Source: Strigops habroptila (taxonomy: Eukaryota > Chordata > Aves > Psittaciformes > Psittacidae). From it: a stretch of DNA of 64,000 nt. Location of the stretch: NCBI RefSeq assembly GCF_004027225.2, contig NC_044278.2:97394743-97458742 (forward strand). The letters are read 5' to 3'. The notes beneath the pieces were generated by a model that ran no database searches, was not told the DNA's origin, and saw only the letters and a program-made list of their open reading frames with translations. Shown in pieces: positions 12,901 through 24,900 of this stretch. A program made the position numbers and the translations under genes. Positions within the stretch are counted from its first letter, which is position 1. Every line of letters starts with the position of its first letter.

Positions 12901-15900
12901 TCTGGACAAAGCTGTGCAGATAATGTAAGAAATCACGCTCCACTCTCTGTGCTAATTTAATGAAAATAGATCATGTTCACAGTCATTTATGATTGTTTTA
13001 TGAGCTCTTCTCAGTGGCATATTTTTAAATCTGGATATTTGGGTTTTCTTTACCATTATTTCAAGCATCTGAGCATTTCCAGGGATGTTAAATGTAAAGG
13101 GGATTAGACCCTTGTCATTAGAAAGTGCAGTCTTCTTCATTGGGGCGTGTCCAGGCAAGGTAACAGTAGCAGTGACAGGTAGAGAGGCAGCAGGAGACCC
13201 ATCAACTGAAGTGACAGATGCCTATTGGAAAAAAATGGTTTTTTGTTACTTCAAGGAAATGACTGGGTTTAAAAACTGCCCACAAACCAGAATCAAATAC
13301 TTTTATAAACTGAGAAGATACAAAACTGTACACATTGGTGTTTGAAAATTTGGGCTTTGAGAGAATGGGTAGCAACAGACTCAGTCTGGACTCAAGCTAA
13401 TGGTAGAAATTTGGGAACACAGCCTAACAGCTGCCCAGATTTTCACTTAGCATCTATTAGATCTCAGCTGATCCCAGAGATATTTGACTTTACCTTATAA
13501 TAAGGTAAATTTCTAACTTGAAGTCATTGTAGAAAACTTTGTAGATGAACTTGAAGGTCTGAAGTTTGAAAACTAAAAAAATTGAATACTTTTTGGGAAA
13601 AAAAGAAAGACAGTACCCTGTTTTAGTTTTCAGAATTTGAATTTGATATGGGATTAATTTGATATGTTATTATTTTAATCTTTTGGTATGGAAGTAAGTG
13701 AGGAAGAGACTGCTACACATTTTATAAAGCCTTGTAGTGCAGCACTGTGCAGATGACTTCCAGAACAGAAAAACAGCATTTTCTGGCTTCAGTTTCCATG
13801 CTCAGGCTCTGTGTGTGTGGAAATGAGAAACACTAGGCACACAAACAGTAGCTCTGTGTTGGACATATTCCTGAAGGTCTGTGTTCTACAGAGCTCCCAC
13901 AGGATCAGATAAGGAGTTAATAAACAGGTCAGATAAAAATCCCTTGCTATGGAGGAAAATAGACAGAGTCAGCTCAATAATACATACCACAACAGAGAAG
14001 GGGGCTCCAGGCACAAAATACTTTTTGGTGTTAGACAGATCAACAGCATAAGGAGATTTCACAAACTTCACATTGCTGAGTTCCTCTTCACTCATCTCAC
14101 CACCTGTTAGTATCAAAAGGTATATGTTGCTATGGGAGCAATAACTATGTGCTCACATATTACCATAGCATCCATCATTTCTGTTTTCAAGATTGATAGC
14201 TACTGAAAAACTTCTGGATAGGTATGCTCCAGGCTCATGTCTCAGACGAACAGCAAGACAAAGCTATTTGAAGTCTATTGTACTTGTGCATATACAAAGT
14301 ATCATGGTCGGATAAAACTGTGAGAAGGCGTAAAAGCACAAGCAGGACTCACAAGGGCTAGATCCTCTGCATTGCATGGTAGAGGCAATACATATTCCTT
14401 ACCTTTAGACTGATAGCTCAGTCAGCTGAGGTACAAAGCAAGCAAAGATACCAAGCTCAACTAATAACTTTCTTTGTATGGAAGGAATAGATGTGGCTGT
14501 AGCAGGTGCTCAAAGAAGATCTCAAGGGGAGCAATTTATCTCTGTTCATACACGTGTCTGGTATCACTTCAGATGGACTAGGGTATCTTAGATATCTTCA
14601 CAGGGATGTTTAACATGTGACAGACCCTACCAGAGAGTACTTGCAGTAGACCTGAGCACTTCTGTAGCAGCAGTGGAATACCACATAAGACTACATAGGA
14701 CATTTCAAGTAGTACTGGACATTTGTGTTCAGATAAATGAATCCCACCCAAGATTAAGTTTTGTCCAAAGAAGGGGTCAGATGAAAGAAACTGTCATGCA
14801 CTATGGCATGAGCAAGCTTTGCAGTGAAGATTGGTCCAGTGCACAAAATTTGACAAGCAAACGATTATACTACAGAAAAATCAATGTAAATATTCCACAC
14901 TGTATCAGTTAAGGCATAGTGTACTCACTTGCAGTTTCTACAGTGGTAACAGCAACATATAAATGAAGTCCTTCCAGAGCAGAAATACTTTTTTCTAATT
15001 TCGCTTCCAAAAGTGGAGTATTTAAAGTAACTCTTCCTTTTCCATTTTGAATCTAAAATTAAAGTGGAGAACAAAAAAAGCGACAACCCTCTACTGGTTT
15101 GTTGCCATTAGAATGAAAAAACTGTTGCTTATAGCATGACTACGGTATTACAGGGACCTATGTTTTGATAATTTCTGACAGTATTCAGGTCACTTGGGAT
15201 AAATCAGAATAGTTCCACTGAACTCCAGTACTTACTGATAGCTGTTGCTCCAGGCCTGGAAGAAAGACTTTTCTCTCATTTTCATCCATTATGCCAAATC
15301 GCACATATGCCACACCTTGAATACCTTTCCCATAAGTGTGTCTTTGGAAGGAAGAAAAGCGAGGAGATGAATCATTACATTAATAAAAAGCAAGCATAAA
15401 TCAAACTAATTATTTTATGCTGAAACAAAACTGGGATATCTGTAGGTATCCCATCTGTAACTAATAACTTGGAAACGAAAATTAGTCACACTTACTGATA
15501 ATTCAGACATGAAGACTTTTACTGGTCTGTGTGCAGAGAAATATATACAGTAAATCCCATTGGCAGAATCACATGTGGAGGCACTGTCTGACAGAATTTA
15601 CACCAGAGTAATTTAAATATGGTTTTTTTTTACAAATTGATGAGAACTTTAGTTGCACAGTGAGGTCTCACACAATTCATCCCTTTCACAGGGAGCAAGG
15701 GAGGTATCCAGTGTATTTAGATTGGATGAACAGCTAATTCCTTTGTATAAGACACCTCATGAACAGGCCATTTAAAATAAGGGACCAGAGAATCATCTCA
15801 GGGACCTACATAAAGTATTTGGTAACTCTGAAGACCTCTAGAGACAGATAGTACCTGCTGATATTTTAATACCTCCATTAGGCGGAGTAGACACCCTCTG

Positions 15901-18900
15901 CTCCATGACTCTCTTATGGATTTATGCAGAATAGCATAGGGACCTCTGTCCAGAAAACCTCAGAATTCTCCATATAGGTCATGGAGACACAGGATAGGGC
16001 ATGTTTTAGCACCTGGCAGGCTTCTTACTCAAGAAAACCCTGGCAGATGGCATCCTCCCTCAGCACAGCATGTAATGTGCTATGTGAGATCTGTCACAAC
16101 CATGGTGGTGTCTTTTACTTGTGGAAATACTGCTTCACCTCAGTTCTATAATGGCTTCTTTTTGTTTAAACAAAGGCTCCTTTAACTTGGCCTGATCAGC
16201 ACTGATCTATACCAATGAAACTAACTGAGAGGCAGTTCTTATGAAAACTGCTTAAAATGCCAGAACTAATAACTGTGAGAAACAACAGTCAATATACCAA
16301 AAAAGTGTTCATTTCATGCATGGCCAGTTCAGAGAAAAATGTTCAATTATCAGGAATTCCATATGCTGATTTTGTTGAAAGTCAGGCAGGCCGGTGTAAC
16401 ACCACTAGGACCTTGTCCAATAGACAAAAGAGCATTATCCAGTTATTCAATTCCAATTTTTCCTCCTAAGTAATTATGATGTTAATGAGTAGTGAAGTAT
16501 ATATGAAAGAGTTGTACAGTCCATAAACTCAAAATTGAGTGCTGCAATAACATACAGAGAAAACCTTAGAAAGGATTAAAATATTAAAACCAGTTATCTG
16601 ATATCACTTCACATTACAATATCAAGTAATCATGAATAAAGCTAGTAATTATTCAATAGAACCAAATAAAGAAGTGAAGGTGATCAAAAGGGCATTAGAA
16701 GAGTTGAGTTTGTTCAGCCAAGCAAAAGGAGGTGGATACAGGGTTCTGCCAGCACTCTGAAGGCGTGCTGGCCAAAAGAAGGGCCAGCACTACCAAGGCA
16801 AAGAGCTCAAGGACAGCAGGCAGAAGACCAGGAGGGTATAAGCCACCCAAGGATGAATTTAGACCAGGAATAAAACCCACTAGAACTGGAGGATCAGTCT
16901 TCCACTTGGTTACATTGCCAGTGCCAGTAGTACGTCTAGCCACTGCAACCAGTTTGGACCAGGTTAATTAAATTAAATTGAATGCAGTGCTGTGCAGCTG
17001 CAGCTGGCTGGCACAACACAGCCCATGCAGGCTCTACTAAACGCCCTGTCTTCCACAGCAGGGTGGCCGCATGGAGACCTGGGGTGAGTCTTGGTCCGTG
17101 CTTCCTCCCAAAATATTTCCAGGAAATCTCTGGGGAGAGCTGTATAGCTGAGGCCGAGCCTGTGCCATGTACCAGGCGAGCCACCAGCAGCCTAACTCTG
17201 GGGTCAGGAACCTTTCCTGGAACTGTCTAATTTACTACCCAGGTGACTCAAATACCTTATCTGGTATCACATTCAAATGCAGACAAAAGTTCCTACCATA
17301 CGAGAATAATTTGTCATACAAGGAAAACATCTAAGAAATAATATCTCAAAAGAGCATAGAATTATAGAATGGTTTGGGTTGAAAGACACCTTAAAGACCA
17401 CCTGGTTCCAACCCCCCTGCCATGGACAGGGACACCTTCCACTAGATCAGGTTGCTCAAAGTCCCATCCACCCTGGCCTTGAATACTTCCAGGGATGGGG
17501 CAGACACAACTTCTCTGGACAACCTGTTCCAGTGTCTCATCACCTTCACAGTAAAGAACTTACTTCTAATACCTAATCTAAATCTACCATCTTTGGGTTT
17601 ATTTCTCTCTCCATCTTCCTAATGTGCAAGGTGGCCAAGGTATTTCAAGTCATTTTGGGGTGCAGCTGAGCGGCAAATAAAGGAAGAACATTCTCCTAAG
17701 CTGCAATGATTAGTATTTCCACTCGTAAGAAACTTGAAAATTCGATAGCCAAGAAGGCTTGATGTATGTTTATGAGCCACTGTTAGATCATACAACAAAT
17801 TTAGATCTCTCAGTGTGAGATCAAAAATACCTGGGCCACACAGCACAAAATACTTATCCAGTCAAGGTTCAATCTGATTCTTCCAAAGTACTCAAAATAT
17901 TTTGTTGAGTTAAATTTTCTTTGTCTGACTTTCTGAGTTAATAGATGTTTGATGCCATTCTAACTTTCTAATTTGACATGGGATCAGGTGTAATTTAGTC
18001 TCCATGGAGCCCTGTCTCATTGTCTGGCCAGTTTGAGAGCTGAGCTCTGTAGCCATGTCTCATCCAGATCAGTGTTACCATACTCTGCAGTACTGCACGT
18101 GTCTGTGACGATGGACATGGAAAGTCCTCTGTTTATTCACCTGGAAGCATCTCAGCATAAAATCATTACTCTCAAATAAGCACTAGCTTACTACTTACAA
18201 ACTTCACCGGGCTTTGAGAAAATTTCATACCTGAACTTGAATCCATTTCTACTTGAATCACATTAAATAGCAACATCTGAGGCTTTAGAATGTTTCTAAA
18301 TGTTTAAAGCAAAAAGAATAAAGAAAAGCAGGTTATTGTTTTGCCTGGAACCTTATCTAGCAACAGAGAGCAGAATTCTAAATAGTCACCTTTTTACTAG
18401 CAAACTAAAGTATTCAGAAAATCTTGTTTCATTGTGATCACCTCCACTTGGGTCCAGATAGTATTTTACACTAATATCTCAAGTTAGTAGTGGAAACAGA
18501 GAGTATATAGGATTAAAGTCAGATTCAAGTAAAGCCAGAAGCTGGTTAACTGTTAATGAAGAGAAAAAGGAGGAAGTTGTAAAGTTCATTATCTACTTCT
18601 CTGCCTTGTAAAACAGCCTTGCTGTAAGCACACCTACTTTGCCTCGATATCAAACACAAAGCTGTCATTCCAGATGTGGTAGTATGGCTGAAGTGGGATG
18701 AGTTTGACTTCAAAAGATGGAAGTTCTGCGTGGAAAAAAAGAAGAGAAAAGGTCATGACATGCGAGTTACTTATCTTAAACTCCTGGCATGTGGTAACAC
18801 TCTCTGAGAGGAAGCAGCTTCACTGAGAAGATGTTTTAGTTTGAATCAGCAATGCACTTCTGAAGCAAATCTCCTGATCATCTTCTCTTATACTGCTTTA

Positions 18901-21900
18901 CTTCACATAGTGGAATAGTTTTCAAGCACACAAAATTGATTTACATTTTCATTTACAGTGAAAAAAATTCAAACAAAATTTTCATTTACAATGAAAACAA
19001 GCCAGAAGATAAGCCTTAACTGGTAGCTAATAGGCATTAAGTGCCCTGGGCTAGAAGTAGTCTGAGGTAAACCTACCCTGAAATGTAATGAGTGTGGACG
19101 AGGTCCTTAGCATCAGCTGTGTCACTCTGCAATTTGCTCCTATTAAGTCTAACTATCTGTTACTGTAGATATAACTAGAGAAATTTGCTCCTGTATTTAG
19201 GTGTTTGCAGATGGTGCTGTAGCCTATACTGTTATGTTATACCCACCAGATAAGGCAATCCCAGTTTTGTTAAACTGAGATTTTAATATAATCCTGAGAA
19301 TTTCTTTTATCTTTAAGAAAAAATAAAACAACAAACAACCCCACACTAAATTTCACTGCAAAAAAATCAAGCCATTTCTTACCCTAAATTGTTAAATTTC
19401 TACATTTTTACTTCTTTTGCAGTGCCCTTACTTTTCTTTAAAAAAGCTTTTCTCAGCATAGGTACAACTCTAAGCAACTTCCAAACTGAATTCTGCTGAG
19501 AGAAAATAGGTAGCTTGCGTTTTCATTCTAGTCTTCACTGAAACCTATAGTCAGAATTACAATGATTTTAAAATGAAGCTCAAGTCCATTTTTTTTTCTG
19601 CAGTAGGAGACCCCTTCCAAAAAAGGATGTTTTGTGAAAAATGTTGAAGTTACTTTGTATAAAAATAAAGGGTTTTTTTTGAACTATAAGTGAAAGGCGC
19701 ACAAAGCCAGAGTTCTCCTTCTGTGCATCAGAGATAACAATGAGGCACTGAAACACTGTAAATTTTGTTCTTAGTACCTAATTACAGCCAAGTTTAATCA
19801 CTACAGGCTATCTTTTAACACACAGTGATGAATTCATATATTTATAATGCAAATTAAATATTCTCTTACCATAAATTTTAACTTCAAATTCAGCAGAAAC
19901 ATTAGACATTTCATATTGATGAAACCAGGCTTTGATTTTCCAAGTTCCAGGCCTAAAGATCAGATTCAGCAGAAAAAAGTTGATTAGAATTCCTCAGATA
20001 TTTTATGATGCTAATATATTTAAATTATCACAAAATGCAAATGTTTTCCTTGCTTTGATCTCATCCCGAACTAATTTATCAATGGATTTCTCTTTGCTAG
20101 GAGCCAGAAACATATTTCCAAATGTTCTAGGAAACACTCAAAAAGACTTTATGCAGAACTGCAAGATAACATATTTGCAAGCCACGTGTAGCATGCACTG
20201 CCTTTGAAAAGCCCTCAGAAATAGATAACTCACCATGTATTTCCTATAGCTGATCTTCACTGTGATGTCAAAATCAATCTAGCATGCAATAACACACTGA
20301 ATATTAAGTAAGAGCTTGACTGCTTGAAATCAGAGGTAATTAATTACACTTTGCAAGCATAGCCCTTACAGAAGTGCTCTCCTGAATGTAGTCATATGGT
20401 TGACCAGATAGGTAAGCAGTCTGCTAAATTGTTCCTTACCAGGAGGAATGTTGCTAATTGCAGCATATTAACATAAAATTCGGGACTCATGTCTATAAGA
20501 TGAGGTGCTTAAAGGTAAAAAGATATTAACCAGAGGTTCAATGTCTGCTTCACGGTGGGAGAAGGTAAATTTTGAAAGGTAATTCAAGCAAAATCAGCAG
20601 TTAAAAATCTGAAGTACTTCAACAGGTAAGGGGGATGAATCTGAATGGTTTGATCCTGCTAACAGGAGGTGGAGTGAGTTCTCCTCACTTGAGACATTAT
20701 AACTGAGGTCTCTAATCTGCATAGGTCCTCTTGGGCTCCTTGACAGACAATGGGGTGAAACAGACAGTGATGAGATATGGTTCATCTCATCCTGACATAG
20801 GCATCTAAAACAGCTCAGATGAATCACAGCCTAAATATCACAGAGTCATAGAATCATAAAATGGTTTGGGTTGAAAAGGACTTTAAAGATCATCTAGAGA
20901 AAAACCCAACCCCTCTGCCATGGGCAGGGCCACCTTCACTAGATGAGGTTGCTCAAAACCCCATCCGACCTGGCCTTGAACACTTCCAGGGATGGGGCAG
21001 CCACAACTTTTCTAGGCAACCTGTGCCAGTGTCTCACCACCCTCACAGTAAAGAATTTCTTCCTAATAACTAATCTAAATCTACCCTCTTCCAGTTTAAA
21101 GCCATTCCCCCTTGTTCTATCCCTACATGCCCTTGTAAAAAGTCCCTCTCTAGATTTGTTGCAGGCCCACTTTAGGTACTGGAAGGCTGCTCTAAGGTCT
21201 CTCCGAAGTCTCTCCCATGTCAGAGAAGGGATTGTGGGGTGACACACTCAGGTATAGACCCCTGCATGACAGGAGGCACCAGAGCAACCACACTTGGTTT
21301 ACTGCTGTCACATGCTGCTAGTGTGCCATGGTGCTTCCCAGGTGTAATCAGATCACAACTGTCTTCTTTAGTGCACCTCCTGTTCTGAAGAAATGGTAAA
21401 GCAGACAACACACAATCAGAAAAAGAAGAGAGGAAAACAGGAGAGCAGAGCAGAAAGAAGGGAAGTGAAAGACAAGACTTGTTTTTATCTTGAAGATAGT
21501 TCTGCTGCAAGAGACATTTTGACATGTGAACTGCCTTAATGCACAAGGCACAGCAGTAACGTACTCGGCAATGTCAGGTATTTCAAAGTTTTCACTGAAC
21601 ACTGTTTTTATTTTCCGGTCTGACTTTTTAACCACCATTCCTTTTGAATTCTGTTGAGAGAGAGAAAACAAACAAAATTATGCACCAGGTGTCAAATGTC
21701 TACATCCAAAAGCTCAGGCTCATATACCAGTCCTAAGGAAGAGAAAATGCTCTGCTTGCTTTCCTGCTTTAATATTCACATTATGTTTCCCTCCATGCTC
21801 CTGATATTGGCCAAAAATGGCTAGACATTTCCCAAAATGTGTAAATACTGATTTCTGGAGAGAAGGCATAGCTATAATTTTACTTTTAGATCTTATTCCT

Positions 21901-24900
21901 AGTTCCTGTGCCAAAGGAGCACTCATTAACAGTGTTTTTTGTATACTTACTAGCACAGCTACTGTAACTGTGTCATCTGCTGGTCTCATAGCATTGTCCA
22001 GAATGAAGATCCTGTATTTTACTGTTTAACAGAAGAACAAATGTGTTCACATATTTATTTCTGGCCTTTCTAGGTAGTTATTACTACAAGCTCTGAACTG
22101 AATTCCTAAATTTAGGATAAAACACTTTCTTTTAATGAAAAGAAATCTGAGAAAATTAAAAAGAAGAAGTGCTTTGCATGTTACATGACCAAACAGGTAC
22201 CCTTTTGAAGCAAATTCCAAAAAATATTCAAGGAGCTTCATTCGATATTGTATTCCTTTTGCAGTCAAGGCTTGCAACGAAATTCACGAACTTTTTTGAC
22301 TTGTCTCTTTTGTTAATTAAATTTTTAAGTAACAAAACAGTTGTGGTCTTAAAGTGCAAAGGATACTGGTGTTGAAAGCAGAAGTAATAGAAGATTTTTT
22401 TGCAGGTTTCTGACAATTTTGCTTTCCAAAGGAAAGTCATTGTTAGGCTTTTTGACCAAAAAGGAGCAGATTTTGTCTGGCTCTTATTAGAGGAGAGAAT
22501 GACTTTGTAACTCCGGTGGCATTTCCACATGAGTTGCTACAATGCGTAGAGCAGACCCCATAGATGCCCTGGCTGCAGAAGGTGAGTTTAAGGGTTAAAT
22601 GAGAAGGATTTACACTAGGAAGAATCAAGTCATAATTACTTTTTCTAATCCTGCCCTTGTAACATTTATATTCGACATCTGAAATGCAGCATTTGCATTT
22701 TAACCTTTGGAATTTGGTGTGTATATAGGCTTATCTGTCTGAATAAAAATGTAGCCTTTCTTGGAAGACAGAAGGATGCGAGTGCTTTGAACGGTCTGCT
22801 TGTAAAGGTCTCTGCTTTCAGTGACTAGCAGAACATATGGCTGATGACTCTTCTTGAAAAGATCCTGTTGTGGAGTTCCTGGCTTGACCTGAAGAGGATG
22901 AAAGGAAAAAGCCCCCCAAGTCAGATATGAACCTGGTAATTTTGGAACCTCACAGCTAAGGTCCAAAAGAGCTGAAGTGTTTAAATAATTTTGTTAGCAC
23001 TATTCAACAGAAGATACTCAATTATATCTTTCTCACTGGGTGTTGTATCTTTCTTACTGGGCGAACATTTGTTTTTAAGTAGAAATACTATCTAATCCCC
23101 CATTTTCCAATATAGAAATACATATTCTTCTGTACAATGGCAATAACTCAAGACCAGTGACTTTTCTTCAGTCTACGTGCATGTTAATTTCTAGTTACCA
23201 TGTCATTTATTAGCTGTAGCAGCATCCTTTAATCCTTCACTTGATAAAATTTTGGCTATAGGATTAGAGCTTTACCTCATGGAGGTTAATACAATGTTTC
23301 TAAACATCATGCTCAAGAGGAACCTAATTTGAAAGCTCAGCTTTTAGCTTTGGGAGTAATCGATCAGAGCTAAACCGAGTCTTGCTCTGTGCTGTCTTCC
23401 AACCAAATAGCCCAAACAAATACTCCTGAACTAAATGCTTCCAAACTTCAAAGAAACGTGTCAGAAGCAAATGGTGCAAAGCAGGATGTAAAGAATTAAT
23501 CAATTTACAGGTTTGCAGAAACACTACAGGCTTTGGTCTGAGAGACAGCACATGTTTAAAGATTCCTCCTGGTTTATAAAAATCGGCAGTATGCCAGAGG
23601 CAGAAATGGTACAGAAAACTAAATGGTGATAAAACAATAGAACGTTTTTAAATTTAGTTTCATCACGGATCTACAGTGATGAAAAGCTCTTTACCATGTG
23701 GTAAAATCCTGAGCATGCTAGTTGGGCACAAAAGAGCACTCAAAATCATTGTTGAAATTATAGTAGGGATTGTTTTATTAGATGTTTGGGTGAATAGGGT
23801 GCTGCTGACACTAGAATTGGTGTTTTGTCATCTGTCTCTAAGGATCAGTGCTGTCTCTGTTCCAACATATTCCTAGTACAGATTATGCTTTTTTCATCAC
23901 CAGAGTAAAACATTTAAGTCACTATGATGGTAGACTCACCATTAATTTTTTCATGTCTTGGTAGTTGTTATTTTGGTTAAGGTTAAAGATGACCCTCTCT
24001 GATAGGAGCTGATTTTTTGTCTCATCTTTGAAGTATGCAGTAACTTGCACAGGACGTTGTGCTCCATGGACTTGAACTGTTATTGTCTCATGTGTACCCA
24101 AATGTACCACATTTGGGGCAGTAATAAGAAATCTAAACCAACAGAAAAACAGATTGTCCAGTATGAAGGATGATTTTTGCATAATTCAAAAATGTCCAAC
24201 CAATATGAATTTTAAAGAAAAAAACAGACTCTCACGGAAGAGTTGAACTTGGGACTTGTGGAAATCATGTAGTCCGTCCCTTTGTGAGTCAGAGTAAATA
24301 CTCTGGACACTGGAGGTCAGCACCAGACTGCAGGCAGAGAAATAAGTATTTGGGGCTGGACACATCCTCAAAGGTGTGCTGACTTGGAAGGGGAGGAGGG
24401 TTTGATCTCTCTGGACAAATATCTCATCAAAGGTCTTGTCTGGCTATGACAAGCACCTAAATACACTTGATCCTGATGGTAACAAAACAAGAGTCTCCTC
24501 TTCAAAGTCAATTTGAAGGACCTTGTTAATGCTTTATTGATTTTCTCAGTTACATCTATTTCCCAAACCCAGGAATTTGTCCAAATAGGAGAACCAGCAT
24601 CAACATACGTAAATCTCCACTCAAATAGAGGTTAAGTACAGAAAAATTCTGAAGCTCTCCCAGAAGCGAGACCTTTGCTTCCTGCAATGTAGAAACCAAT
24701 TACTAAAAGCAGAGTTATTCTTTCCCAAGATTTTCCAATCCAGTAAATGTCATAAACTAAAGATGAGCAAGCAGCAATAACAGTATGAACATCATGCTTC
24801 AGTAGGACATTTAAAGTTGTTTGTAACGGACTGGAAATCTCTCCCCCTACAAGTGCCTTGAAAGGGCAGTTTTAAGCTTTTTACTTTTTACCTGTTTAAG

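Noticed and set aside
16695..17230. Four overlapping ORFs of 70-80 codons on both strands
   Set aside because: Open frames on both strands in a higher-GC patch with CR1-like words. No domain or splice evidence; probably repeat-derived.
20939..21247. Paired ORFs on both strands of about 100 codons
   Set aside because: They fall in the CR1 fragment at 20838-21242.
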